Assembly (NCBI GenBank): GCA_022822905.1
Contig: JAJDYE010000007.1
Coordinates: 62,001 to 126,000, forward strand
Reading direction: 5' to 3'
Length of the DNA stretch: 64,000 bases
Origin: Acidimicrobiia bacterium
GTDB lineage: Bacteria > Actinomycetota > Acidimicrobiia > Acidimicrobiales > Bin134
How positions within the stretch are numbered: position 1 is the stretch's first letter; each line of letters begins with the position of its first letter. The translations under genes and the position numbers were made by a program. Below, piece by piece: positions 1 through 8,574 of this stretch. The notes under the pieces are model-generated. The model was not told the origin of the DNA. It did no database searches and saw only the letters and a list, made by a program, of their open reading frames with translations.

Positions 1-531
1 GGCGACGGGAACCGATGCCGGGCTGTCGAGGTCACCCCAGTTAGAAGGTCGGGCGGTCTGGCTGACTTCGGCGTAGTCATAGAGGCCGTGGTAGGCCCCT
101 TCGGCTTTGGCGACCTTGGTCCGCCCGGTGAAGGCCCGAGCGGCTTTGAGTGCGCCCATGACCGCTTCGGTGCCGGAGTTGACGAATCGGACCTTCTCGA
201 AATTGGGGTTGCGGGAGCAGAGGTGCTCGGCGAATCGCACCTCCACCTCGGTTGAGAGTGTGGACGCGGTGCCTTTTCGGAGTTGGTTCGCGACGGCGGA
301 GACGATGGCGGGGTGAGCGTGCCCGTGGATGAGAGAGGCCATGTTGTTGGCGAAGTCGATCCGCTCTGCGCCGTCGACATCGGTGATGCGGCACCCGTCG
401 GCCCGCGCCGCGTAGAGGGGGTGGGGCTCGCGGATGGCGCTGTTGCGGCTGGCTCCACCAGGCATTACCCGCACGGCCCGCTCGTACAGGGAGCGAGAGA
501 TAGGAGTGCCGTCGGGCTCACCCATGGGCAT
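1..531 (-). CDS. Class III (GSA-type) aminotransferase, N-terminal part, cut by window edge
   Basis: The first 177 residues of a PLP-dependent aminotransferase are visible on the minus strand; the rest lies beyond base 1. It starts with SRSLYERAVRVMPGG, then has the segments FANNMASLIHGHAHP, FVNSGTEAVMGALKAAR and AEGAYHGLYDY, which match glutamate-1-semialdehyde aminomutase-like class III enzymes, a group that also includes beta-amino acid transaminases. The active-site lysine would be in the missing part. The ATG at 531 overlaps the CoA-transferase B stop by 14 nt; an in-frame ATG at 525 is an alternative. Position as last gene of the KamA/CoA-transferase unit suggests a role in amino acid breakdown rather than tetrapyrrole synthesis. 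That role is inference. Confidence 0.85.
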   Translation of the reverse strand, partial: MPMGEPDGTPISRSLYERAVRVMPGGASRNSAIREPHPLYAARADGCRITDVDGAERIDFANNMASLIHGHAHPAIVSAVANQLRKGTASTLSTEVEVRFAEHLCSRNPNFEKVRFVNSGTEAVMGALKAARAFTGRTKVAKAEGAYHGLYDYAEVSQTARPSNWGDLDSPASVPVA

Positions 532-1234
532 TCCCCAGCGGGCGGGCCGCCTGAGCCGGCCCGGTTTCCCGAGGTGGCCGGTTGTCACAGATAGGGGCGG
601 CGGTGCGGGCGGCGACGTCATCGAAGCGGATTCCGGGGGCTAGTTCGACGAGCTCAAACCCCCCTGGCCCAATGTCGATTACGGCGAGGTCGGTGTAGAT
701 GCGGCTGACCGCTCCCCGCCCTGTGATCGGGTATGAGCAGGACTCAACGAGTTTGGGCGTTCCGTCGCGGGTGCAGTGAGCGGTCATTACGAACACGTCC
801 TTTACGCCTGAAACGAGGTCCATTGCCCCCCCAACGGCAGGAATGGCGTTTCGGTCGCCAGTGGACCAGTTGGCGAGGTCTCCGTTCGCCGCCACCTCGA
901 GCGCTCCGAGCACGCAGAAGTCGAGGTGTCCGCCTCTGATCATGGAGAAGCTGTCGCCGTGGTGAAAGTACGACGCGCCCGCTAGGGCGGTGACCGGCTT
1001 CTTGCCGGCGTTTATCAGCTCAGGGTCCGCAGCCGTGCCCATGGGGGGCGGGCCCATGCCGAGCAGCCCATTTTCGGTGTGGAGGATAACTTCACGGTCC
1101 GCCGGGATGTGCTGGGCAACCAGTTCAGGCATCCCGATGCCCAGGTTGACGTAGGCGCCGTCAGGAATGTCCTTAGCGGCCCGAGCGGCCATCTCGTCCC
1201 TGCTGCGGCCCTTGATGGGCACCGGTGCGCTCAT
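518..1234 (-). CDS. CoA-transferase subunit B (3-oxoacid/3-oxoadipate type)
   Basis: Predicted 238-aa beta subunit of a family I CoA-transferase, which moves CoA from a donor such as succinyl-CoA to a 3-oxoacid. The motif TENGLLGMGP near residue 70 is the conserved loop of ScoB/PcaJ proteins and contains the glutamate that carries the CoA thioester in the family. The start MSAPVPIKGR is chosen because its ATG overlaps the TGA of subunit A (ATGA), the usual coupling of the two subunits; a longer in-frame extension upstream has no homology look. The substrate cannot be read from the sequence. Confidence 0.9.
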   Translation of the reverse strand: MSAPVPIKGRSRDEMAARAAKDIPDGAYVNLGIGMPELVAQHIPADREVILHTENGLLGMGPPPMGTAADPELINAGKKPVTALAGASYFHHGDSFSMIRGGHLDFCVLGALEVAANGDLANWSTGDRNAIPAVGGAMDLVSGVKDVFVMTAHCTRDGTPKLVESCSYPITGRGAVSRIYTDLAVIDIGPGGFELVELAPGIRFDDVAARTAAPICDNRPPRETGPAQAARPLGNAHG

Positions 1235-1941
1235 GGGTAGGCGGCCCCCTGGGCGACGAGCCTCGATTCGTGGGCCGGGTCGGGGATGCAAACGACTCGG
1301 TCAACGTAGATGCCGGGGGTGATGACTGTCTCCGGGTCGATGGTTCCGGGCGCGTCAACGGCGGCGGCCTGCACGATGGTGGTCACGGCCGCGGTGGCCA
1401 TAAGGGGGGAGAAGTTGCGGGCGGTCTTGTTGTACACGAGGTTGCCGTGCCAGTCGGCCTGCCGGGCTTTGATGAGCGCGAAATCGGCGGTGAGGGCGCG
1501 CTCTAGCAGACAGGAGCGGCCGCCAAAGTCGCGGTGTTCCTTGCCGGTTTCGAGCTCCGTGCCGGCGGCAGTGGGGGTGTAGAAGGCAGGGATGCCGGCC
1601 CCGCCGGCTCGAATCCTTTCGGCGAGGGTGCCCTGGGGTACCAACTCGAGCTGGATGAGCCCGGCCCGGTACAGGTCGGGGAACGCCCGCGAGTTGGCGC
1701 TGCGGGGGTAGGAGCAGATCATCTTGGCCACCCGCCCAGCTCTGATGAGCGCGGCGAGTCCGACCTCGCCGGTGCCGGTGTTGTTGTTGACGACGGTGAG
1801 CCCGCTGGCGCCCTGGTCGATGAGGGCATGGATCAGCTCGATGGGGCTGCCCGCCTCGCCAAATCCGCCGATCATGACGGTTGACCCGTCGTCAATGCTG
1901 GCGACGGCTTGGGCGGGGTCGGCGACCCGCTTGTCGATCAC
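1231..1941 (-). CDS. CoA-transferase subunit A (3-oxoacid/3-oxoadipate type)
   Basis: A 236-aa alpha subunit. The stretches VMIGGFGEAGSP, LTVVNNNTGTGE, ELVPQGTLAERIRAGGAG and ADFALIKARQADWHGNLVY are typical of PcaI/ScoA proteins, and as far as I can recall the wording is closer to PcaI (3-oxoadipate CoA-transferase) than to ScoA. It lies 14 nt downstream of the KamA-family gene and overlaps subunit B by 4 nt, so the three genes are very probably one transcript. Together the subunits would activate a beta-keto acid to its CoA ester for thiolytic cleavage. Confidence 0.9.
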   Translation of the reverse strand: MIDKRVADPAQAVASIDDGSTVMIGGFGEAGSPIELIHALIDQGASGLTVVNNNTGTGEVGLAALIRAGRVAKMICSYPRSANSRAFPDLYRAGLIQLELVPQGTLAERIRAGGAGIPAFYTPTAAGTELETGKEHRDFGGRSCLLERALTADFALIKARQADWHGNLVYNKTARNFSPLMATAAVTTIVQAAAVDAPGTIDPETVITPGIYVDRVVCIPDPAHESRLVAQGAAYP

Positions 1942-1955
1942 GCCGGCCCGTTCGC

Positions 1956-3395
1956 TCAGGCCGGGATAGCGGTGAGCTCGTCGGCAGCGACCGGCTTAAC
2001 GCGGTTGTAGTCGAAGAGGCCAGCCTCGTCGAACAGCACCCGGTCTTCGTAGTCGTCGAACCACAGCGCCTTCGGGTTGCGGCCCACGATGCACACCTTC
2101 CCCCGGTCGGGCGCTTCGGCGGCGCTGCGCAGGATCTTGAAGACGACGACCCCGTTCTCAGCTCCCGCAAGACCCGGGACGGGCTCATCGGTAACGGCGG
2201 ACACCTCGGTCTTGCCTTTGTAGTGGGTGATCGACAGGCGAGCGTGGGCTTCCACCCCGGACAGTCCCTTCTGGGATTCGTTGAGGATCTGCCAGGCGTC
2301 CTCAATGGGCACGTTGAACGCTCGGTAGGCGACGATGTCGCGCCCGCAGAAGAAGTAGTGATTCTCGATGCCGACCCGCTTCAGGGTGCGTTGGAGAATT
2401 CGCAGTGCGTCGGGGTCGTTGTTGACGCCTCTGATGATGGGCGACTGGTTCTCCACGCTGATCCACCCCCGGGACACGACGGCCTCGACGGCCCGCTGGG
2501 TGCTGTGGTTCCACTCGTGGAAGCCGTTGCCGTCCTCGATGTAGTTACCGTCTTGGTCTTTGACCAGAAGCTCGTCGGGGTGGTTGAAGTGGGTCATCAA
2601 CCGAAAACCGACGTCCGGATAGGTGTCGTGGAAGCGGTCCATCATGTCCAAGAAGGCGCTGTCGAATCGGTCGGGGTAGAAGGCCAGCTCCTTGGTGCCG
2701 AGCCGGATAGCCTCCACCCCGGCTTCGGCCAGCGCGGTGAACCAGGCGGCCAGCTTGCTGTTGGGCAGAACCATCGGGTCGCCCCCCGACAGGAGGATCT
2801 CGCGAAGCTTTTCCCGTCCGGTCTCAGGGTGCCGTCCCCCGTTGACCGCGACTGCGGCGTTGTGGGCTCGTATGTAGTCGGTGACCTCGAGTACCTGGGC
2901 CAGGCCTTTCTTCTCGACCGTGCCGTCGTGGCGCTCAACGGGTTTGCGGGCAATCAGTTCTTCCCTGTAGCAGAACCGGCAGTGCGCCGAGCACGTCGAG
3001 ATCACGTATAGGAGGCCCATCTCGTACTTGTGGATCAGGCCCTCGACGGGGCTGTAGTCCATCTGGTTGCCGGGATCCTCCGCGCCGTCCAGGTTGAGCG
3101 TCTCATCGGGCGACGCTTTGACGAGTTTCTGGAGGGAGGGGCTGTTCTTGGCCATCTCGAAGAAGTGGCGGGTGATCTTGACCGGCATGCGGGATTCGAT
3201 GTCCCGGTCGGTGTCTTTGATCTGGAGCAGCCGCTCGATTTCCGAGGGGCTGTAGAATCCGCGCATGTCCTCGGGGGCGGTGCCGCTGATGAACGGGTCG
3301 AGGCCGTTGAGGATCTCGCGGTCGTATCGGGGGTTCTCGACCGTGTCGAGAACCAGCCGCTCCCGTTCGGCCGGCTCGTATTTTGCCTTTGCCAT
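1956..3395 (-). CDS. KamA-family radical SAM protein (2,3-aminomutase-like)
   Basis: A 479-aa member of the lysine 2,3-aminomutase family, enzymes that use a 4Fe-4S cluster, S-adenosylmethionine and PLP to move an amino group from C2 to C3. The radical SAM motif CSAHCRFC (Cys135, Cys139, Cys142) and the LLSGGDPM segment are clear. The canonical PLP-lysine motif PGGGGK is absent; the equivalent C-terminal area reads RLSITHYKGKTEV, so the PLP lysine assignment and the substrate are uncertain. The ATG at 3395 is chosen over an upstream in-frame start because GGAGG lies about 11 nt before it. First gene of the unit; divergent from the RpiR-type regulator. Confidence 0.85.
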   Translation of the reverse strand: MAKAKYEPAERERLVLDTVENPRYDREILNGLDPFISGTAPEDMRGFYSPSEIERLLQIKDTDRDIESRMPVKITRHFFEMAKNSPSLQKLVKASPDETLNLDGAEDPGNQMDYSPVEGLIHKYEMGLLYVISTCSAHCRFCYREELIARKPVERHDGTVEKKGLAQVLEVTDYIRAHNAAVAVNGGRHPETGREKLREILLSGGDPMVLPNSKLAAWFTALAEAGVEAIRLGTKELAFYPDRFDSAFLDMMDRFHDTYPDVGFRLMTHFNHPDELLVKDQDGNYIEDGNGFHEWNHSTQRAVEAVVSRGWISVENQSPIIRGVNNDPDALRILQRTLKRVGIENHYFFCGRDIVAYRAFNVPIEDAWQILNESQKGLSGVEAHARLSITHYKGKTEVSAVTDEPVPGLAGAENGVVVFKILRSAAEAPDRGKVCIVGRNPKALWFDDYEDRVLFDEAGLFDYNRVKPVAADELTAIPA

Positions 3396-3448
3396 GGTGT
3401 GCTCTGACCTCCGCTCGGATTGTCTCCCTGTCGGGCCGCCCACCAGCT

Positions 3449-3478
3449 AGTGTTCACTAGTGAACAGTATTTCACTAT
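3449..3478. promoter_or_regulatory. Perfect palindrome plus half-site, probable operator for the RpiR-type regulator
   Basis: Between the divergent KamA-family and RpiR genes lies the perfect 16-bp palindrome TGTTCACTAGTGAACA (3451-3466), followed by TTTCACTATA, which repeats its left arm. The area is AT-rich compared with the flanks and sits where both promoters should be. Binding by the neighbouring RpiR protein is inference from position. Confidence 0.6.
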
Positions 3479-3525
3479 AACTGTACTATATTGCACATCC
3501 CATTGCACGCCGGAAAGGGGTAGTC

Positions 3526-4392
3526 ATGGCTTCTGACGCGGACGCAGATCCCACTCCGCCGATGACGGTGGCCGAGCTGGTCGCCAGGGCTGGCGAGGAT
3601 TTGACCCCGACCGAGCGGCGAATTGCCGAAGAAGTGGTTGCCGAGCCGACGCTGCTGGCTTTCGGGACGGTCTCGGACCTAGCCGACCGCATCGGCACCA
3701 GCCGCCCGTCAATCGCCCGCTTCGCCACCAAATTGGGGCTCGACAGCTACGCGGCTTTGCAAGACGTGGCCCGCCGGAGGGTTGAGGACGCCCTAACCCG
3801 CCCCCGGGACCGCATCCGCCGGGCCCCTTCCGGACAGCCGACCGACTTGGACAAGCTTGCCGCCGCCTTCGAGTCGGCCACCGAGTCTGCGGCCCGCGGG
3901 GAGATCAAGGCCATCGCCGAGCGGACGGCAGCCGCGGAGGCGGTGTGGATCGTGTCCGGAGAGACCTCTCAGGCCGGTGCCCACGCGCTGCGCAGCGGCC
4001 TGTCAATGATCCGCCCTCGAGTACACCTGCTCGACGAGCAATCGGCGGCAAGCAGCCTGGCCGGTGCCGGGCCGAACGACTTGGGTATCGCCATCGACTT
4101 CTACCGCTACCGCCGCTCCTCAGTCGCTGCCAGCCGGGCACTTGCCAACCTCGGTGTTCCCATCGCCGCGGTCACCGACAGCCCGCTGTCCCCACTGGCC
4201 GCCATGGCGGACGTGCTCTGCCAGCTGTCGGTCCCCGCCGTCGGCCCATTCGACAGCTCCGTCCCCGCGGTCGTCGTCGCTGAGCTCATAGTCGCCGAAG
4301 TCGCCACCATCACCCGAGACGATGCCCAGCAACGCATCGACCGCTTGGAGGCGCTCTGGGCCGAAACCGACACCTTCCTGCCCCCCGACTAG
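3526..4392 (+). CDS. RpiR-family transcriptional regulator (HTH plus SIS domain)
   Basis: A 288-aa regulator. Residues about 10-90 form an RpiR-type helix-turn-helix (ADRIGTSRPSIARFATKLGLDSY) and residues about 125-270 a SIS sugar-isomerase-like effector domain. Most RpiR proteins respond to phosphosugars, but several control amino acid or beta-amino acid catabolism. GGAAAGGGG precedes the ATG. It is divergent from the KamA/CoA-transferase/aminotransferase unit with a palindrome between, so it probably regulates that unit and itself. Confidence 0.9.
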   Translation: MASDADADPTPPMTVAELVARAGEDLTPTERRIAEEVVAEPTLLAFGTVSDLADRIGTSRPSIARFATKLGLDSYAALQDVARRRVEDALTRPRDRIRRAPSGQPTDLDKLAAAFESATESAARGEIKAIAERTAAAEAVWIVSGETSQAGAHALRSGLSMIRPRVHLLDEQSAASSLAGAGPNDLGIAIDFYRYRRSSVAASRALANLGVPIAAVTDSPLSPLAAMADVLCQLSVPAVGPFDSSVPAVVVAELIVAEVATITRDDAQQRIDRLEALWAETDTFLPPD

Positions 4393-4674
4393 CCCGCGAC
4401 TCAACCTTGTTGCCCCTTATTTGTCGCTGGGCGACAGAGGGGCGCGCTCAACCTGCCTGATGGCCGGCGTCTACTTGGACGGCGGGTGGTCTGTATCGTG
4501 GGCGTTCGGGTTTTGCGGGCTGGCCGTGCCAGAGGTCTGGTCGCTATGTCGGTCTGCGATGCCCGGGGCCGGGCGGGGGACTCGGCCCGGTCGGCGTGTC
4601 GCCGCTTGGCGCTGTTGACACGCTTTCCGGTCGAGCCCCCGCCCAGCTACCCAGGGAGGGGACCCTGGTTGCCT
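4393..4674. other. Intergenic region between convergent genes
   Basis: About 280 nt separate the regulator stop from the stop of the binding-protein gene. No reading frame here has protein-like composition. The only structure noticed is the hairpin at 4651-4668. Confidence 0.5.
4651..4668. terminator. Possible terminator hairpin between convergent genes
   Basis: CCAGGG-AGGGGA-CCCTGG forms a 6-bp GC-rich stem with a 6-nt loop just after the stop of the minus-strand binding-protein gene. There is no strong T-run on either side, so termination is only a suggestion. Confidence 0.35.
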
Positions 4675-6036
4675 CTATTCGACGAACGTTGAAGCGGGGT
4701 AGAACTCGACGTTGACCCATTCGCCGTTCTGCGCCTGCTGGATGGTGTAAGCGCCGGAGACGGTTCCGGATGGATCGAACACGAGCGGCCCGGAGGCTCC
4801 TTCGTAGTTGATGTCGTCTCCAGAAGCGAGGGCGTCGCGGCCCTCAGCGAAGGTCGACACCGGAGTGCCGCCGTCGGACACACCACGGATGACTGAGTTG
4901 ATGCCCGCTCCGTCGCATTGTCCGCTGGCCTCAAGGGACAGGGCCACCAAGGTGACCATGTCGAATGAGTTGGGGGCGAACGGAGCGCCTGCGCCGGGAT
5001 ACCGCTCCTCGAATGAGATGAACTCGGGCAGGGATGGATCGGCGTCAGCGAACTCGACGAAGGCCTTGTCATTGATCAGTTCGGCGCCGACGGCGTCGAA
5101 GATCTCGGGCACGGCCAGGTCGGCGGTGAACAGCCACTCGCCGTCGAACCCGCCGGCGACTGCCTCCTTGATGAGGGTGACACCTGATTCCTGGCCGCCG
5201 GCCAAGAAGATCGCGTCGGGGTCGCTAGCGAGCACCGAGGTCAGTTCGGCCTGGTAGGACGGCTGGCCTGGGTTGTAGACGACGAAGTCGGTGATGTCGA
5301 TCCCGGCTTCCTCCACCTCGGTCCTGGCCACCTCGGCCGGGGAGATGGTGGATTCCTCGTTCTGAACCATGAACGCGACCGATCCGTAGCCCCTGGTGGA
5401 GAGCCACAGGCCCGAAGCGGCACCGTCGCCGAGGTCGGAGGACACAGTCCGGTAGACAAAGTCGCCGCCGAGCTCGTTGAGGGTGATCGTCCCCGCGTAG
5501 GGCGACATGATGACCACTTCCTCCCGCTTGGCCAGATCGACCAGAGCGACCATGATCCCCGACGTCGGTCCCAAGATGGCGATTGCACCCTCGCTCTCGA
5601 TCATGTTCGTCGCCTCTCTGATGCCGGTCTCGGGGTCGCCGCCGGTGTCTGCGACAACAGTGCGGATGTCGCCGCACACGGTGCCGCCGGCCACGTTGAT
5701 CTCCCCTACGCCGAACTCGATGGCGTCGGCAACGATCTTGCCAAACTCGCCGAGCTCGCCAGTGAGGGGCACAAGCACGCCGATGGTGACCTCGCCGCGG
5801 TCGGCGGGCTCATCAACGGGTTCCCCGCCTTCAGACGCATCGGGTGCCTCGGTCGGCTCAGGGGCCGTTGCCCCATCGGTCGCTTCGGGGGCTGCGGCAG
5901 TCGCTTCGGGCGCGGCTTGTTCGGCGGGGGCGGCGGGGCCGTCTCCGTCGTCGTCGTTGCCGCATGCCGCTGCGATCACAGCCAGCGCGAGCATGGCCGC
6001 GACGAGCCGCAGCCATCTGGGCGTTGTCGGTTTCAT
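4675..6036 (-). CDS. ABC transporter substrate-binding lipoprotein (LivK type)
   Basis: A 453-aa extracytoplasmic binding protein. The N-terminus has two basic residues, a hydrophobic core and the lipobox IAAAC with Cys25, followed by an acidic Gly/Asp/Ala/Pro/Glu linker to about residue 85, then a periplasmic-binding type I fold (VTIGVLVPLTGELGEFG, AILGPTSGIMVALVDLA). It would capture the substrate for the adjacent Liv permeases. The start MKPTTPRW is preferred to an earlier in-frame one because AGAGGAA precedes it and it gives a clean lipoprotein signal. It is the last gene of the operon, 66 nt after the LivF-like ATPase. The ligand class (amino acid, amide, urea or similar) cannot be told. 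Confidence 0.9.
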   Translation of the reverse strand: MKPTTPRWLRLVAAMLALAVIAAACGNDDDGDGPAAPAEQAAPEATAAAPEATDGATAPEPTEAPDASEGGEPVDEPADRGEVTIGVLVPLTGELGEFGKIVADAIEFGVGEINVAGGTVCGDIRTVVADTGGDPETGIREATNMIESEGAIAILGPTSGIMVALVDLAKREEVVIMSPYAGTITLNELGGDFVYRTVSSDLGDGAASGLWLSTRGYGSVAFMVQNEESTISPAEVARTEVEEAGIDITDFVVYNPGQPSYQAELTSVLASDPDAIFLAGGQESGVTLIKEAVAGGFDGEWLFTADLAVPEIFDAVGAELINDKAFVEFADADPSLPEFISFEERYPGAGAPFAPNSFDMVTLVALSLEASGQCDGAGINSVIRGVSDGGTPVSTFAEGRDALASGDDINYEGASGPLVFDPSGTVSGAYTIQQAQNGEWVNVEFYPASTFVE

Positions 6037-6102
6037 TTTGGTTCCTCTCTTGGTGGGGGTTGACTCCACGTCATTTCCTTTCTCTGGGTAGCTGACTTGA
6101 CG

Positions 6103-6852
6103 TCAATTGCTTCTTTTCGGGTTGTTGTGTGGAGGTCTTTCGACTTCTTCTCGGCCCTCGAGGAGCAGCTCTTGGAGACGGCCCGGTTCGAGCAGTTCTC
6201 TGCTGTCGAGCTCGGCGGTGCTCCTCCCGCCTTCAAGCAGGCACGCCCTGGTAGACGCGGCGAGGATTTTCTCCGGACTCTGCTCGACGACCCAGACGAC
6301 GGCCATGCCTGCGGCTGCGAGCTCGCTGACCCATTCGACCATGTGGGCGACAAACAGGGGGGCGAGCCCGGCGGTCGGCTCATCTAACAGCAGCACCTTG
6401 GGCTCGGCGATCATTGCGCACGACACGGCGAGGGTTTGCCGCTCGCCGCCTGAGAGGGTGGAGGCCCGCTGGTTAGCCCTGTCAGCGAGGATGGGGAACC
6501 GGTCGAAGACGGCGTCGGTGCGGGCAGCGGCGCCGGGGAATGCCAACGATGCGACCCGCAGGTTGTCGCGAACGGTGAGTTCGCGGAACACGTTGTGGTC
6601 CTGGGGGACGTATCCGACGCCTCGGCGGGCTATCTGCTGGGGGGCGAGCCCTGCGATGTTGTCGCCGTCGAGCGTGACTGAGCCGCCGGTCGCGGGGAGA
6701 TGTCCGGCGATGGTCTTCATGAGGGTGGTCTTGCCAGCCCCGTTCGGGCCCAGCACGACGACGATCTCGCCAGCAGAGACCTTGAGGTCGACTCCGTGGA
6801 GCACAGTGACTTTGCCGTAACCCGAGACCAGCCCGACCGCTTCAAGCTGCAT
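6103..6852 (-). CDS. livF: Branched-chain amino acid-type ABC transporter ATPase (LivF-like)
   Basis: A 249-aa cytoplasmic ATPase with Walker A GPNGAGKTT, signature LSGGERQTLAV, Walker B VLLLDEPTAGLAP and the H-loop region. The order and the short length fit LivF. Its start overlaps the end of the LivG-like gene by 11 nt. It would pair with LivG to power the LivH/LivM channel. Confidence 0.92.
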   Translation of the reverse strand: MQLEAVGLVSGYGKVTVLHGVDLKVSAGEIVVVLGPNGAGKTTLMKTIAGHLPATGGSVTLDGDNIAGLAPQQIARRGVGYVPQDHNVFRELTVRDNLRVASLAFPGAAARTDAVFDRFPILADRANQRASTLSGGERQTLAVSCAMIAEPKVLLLDEPTAGLAPLFVAHMVEWVSELAAAGMAVVWVVEQSPEKILAASTRACLLEGGRSTAELDSRELLEPGRLQELLLEGREEVERPPHNNPKRSN

Positions 6853-7648
6853 GGTCTTCTCCCAAATAGGCGGAGACGACGGCCGGATCGCCGCGGATGT
6901 GCGACGGCGGCCCTTCGGCGAGGAGCCGACCTTGGGTCAAAACGAGGATGTGCTCGGCGATTGCCAACAGGAAGTGGAGGTTGTGTTCGACGACAACCAG
7001 GGTCATGCCTTGGCGGTGGAGGCCTGCGAGGAGATCAGCAAGCCGGTCTTGGAGGAGGGGGTGTACGCCGGCGGTGGGCTCGTCGAGCAGCAGCAGAGTG
7101 GGGCGGCGGATCAGCTGACGGGCTACTCCGAGCATCCGGAGCTCGCCCCCGGACAGGTCGCCGACTGGCTCAGAGGCCCGATCGGCCAGCCCGACTTGGT
7201 CCAGGATGTCGCGGGCCTGCTCGACGAGGCCGGCCTCGTGGCGGCGCCATTTGCGGCCCAGCGCCGATCGGAGCCTCTCGCCAGGGCTGGTCGCGCCTAC
7301 GACTACGTTATCGAGCACCGTCAGCGATTCGAATGTGCGGGGTGTCTGGAATGTGCGGCCGATGCCGTGCTCGGCCCTCTGATGGGAGCTGGCGGCGGTG
7401 ATGTCGTTCCCCTCGAACACGATCGTGCCGGCGTCAGCGGGCAGCACCCCTGTAAGCAGGTTGAAGAGGGTCGACTTGCCGGCCCCGTTGGGTCCGATGA
7501 GGCCGACGAACGAGCCCCGGTCGATTTGGAAGCTGAGCCCGTCGTCGCCGCCGAGTGCCTGGATTCCGGCGAACCGCTTTGATACGCCATTCACCTCCAG
7601 CAGCGACCCCAGCTGTGTCGGGACGCGGGCGTGGTCGCGGCCGGTCAT
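6842..7648 (-). CDS. livG: Branched-chain amino acid-type ABC transporter ATPase (LivG-like)
   Basis: A 268-aa ATPase with Walker A GPNGAGKST, the LivG-typical stretch GIGRTFQTPRTFESLTVLDNV, signature DLSGGELRMLGVARQL and Walker B LLLLDEPTAGVHP. The start MTGRDHAR is taken because its ATG overlaps the LivM TGA (ATGA). A much longer in-frame extension upstream is only the LivM gene read in another frame. Confidence 0.92.
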   Translation of the reverse strand: MTGRDHARVPTQLGSLLEVNGVSKRFAGIQALGGDDGLSFQIDRGSFVGLIGPNGAGKSTLFNLLTGVLPADAGTIVFEGNDITAASSHQRAEHGIGRTFQTPRTFESLTVLDNVVVGATSPGERLRSALGRKWRRHEAGLVEQARDILDQVGLADRASEPVGDLSGGELRMLGVARQLIRRPTLLLLDEPTAGVHPLLQDRLADLLAGLHRQGMTLVVVEHNLHFLLAIAEHILVLTQGRLLAEGPPSHIRGDPAVVSAYLGEDHAA

Positions 7649-8574
7649 GTACTGGCCCTGACTTTCCGCTGGATACGGTCGAACGGCTGGTAGCGGAGCA
7701 CTGCAATGAACAGCACGCCGGTGATGATGTGCTCGACGGATGCGGCGATCTGCGCGGAGCGGACCGTCTCGAATGGCAAGGCGCGCACCACTTCTTCGAA
7801 GAACACCAGGCCGAACGCGCCGAGCATGGCTCCGTACACCGACCGCTCCCCGCCAAGCACCAGCGCGATCCACACGACGAAGGTGACTTCGGCGGTGAAC
7901 AGCGACGGCTGCGCGAGGGTGGTGAACATTGCGTACACGGCGCCGGCGAGTCCGACGGGAACCGCCGAGATCAAGAACACCTGGCGGCGCATGTCTGCTG
8001 AGGGCTTGCCGGACGACTGGGCGGCGACCTCGTCGTCGCGGATGGCGTCGAGGGCCCGCCCGTAGGGAGAGGCGAGCAGCTGTCGGAACGCTGCGAGGGT
8101 TACGATCAACAGGAGGGCAGCGGCGCCAGCGAACACGTACTTCTCCTCGATCGGCCCCCAGTCGCCGAACGGCCGATGCACATTGGACAGGCCGACGGTG
8201 CCGTTGCCAATACGCCGCTCGTTCAGCAGGAATGAGTGGAACACCTCGGCAAATGCGAAGGTGGTGAGCGCGAGGTACTCCCCTCTGAGCCGCAGCGTCG
8301 GCCAGCCGGTTAACGCGGCAAACCCAAGGGCAGCGATGCCGGCCAGTAGGAACCCGGCCCACCATGGCCAGTCGAGGCCGAACGCGTACTGGTCGAGCCC
8401 TTTGGGGGGCGGCTGGGTGATGATGGCGTAGGTGTATGCGCCAACCGCGAAGTACGCGACGATCCCGAAGTTGATCATCCCCCCTCGGGCGTATTGGAGG
8501 TTGAGTGCCAGGGTGACGACGCCGAAGATCGACCCGATCGTCGCGACGGTGATGAGCAGTTGTGGCCAGTTCAT
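7645..8574 (-). CDS. livM: Branched-chain amino acid-type ABC transporter permease (LivM-like)
   Basis: A 309-aa inner-membrane permease with about eight hydrophobic segments. The conserved LivM stretches LNLQYARGGMINFG, LRLRGEYLALTTFAFAE, GLSNVHRPFG and the EAA-like loop PYGRALDAIRDDEVAAQS are present. The ATG at 8574 overlaps the LivH stop (ATGA), and its own stop overlaps LivG. Confidence 0.92.
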   Translation of the reverse strand: MNWPQLLITVATIGSIFGVVTLALNLQYARGGMINFGIVAYFAVGAYTYAIITQPPPKGLDQYAFGLDWPWWAGFLLAGIAALGFAALTGWPTLRLRGEYLALTTFAFAEVFHSFLLNERRIGNGTVGLSNVHRPFGDWGPIEEKYVFAGAAALLLIVTLAAFRQLLASPYGRALDAIRDDEVAAQSSGKPSADMRRQVFLISAVPVGLAGAVYAMFTTLAQPSLFTAEVTFVVWIALVLGGERSVYGAMLGAFGLVFFEEVVRALPFETVRSAQIAASVEHIITGVLFIAVLRYQPFDRIQRKVRAST

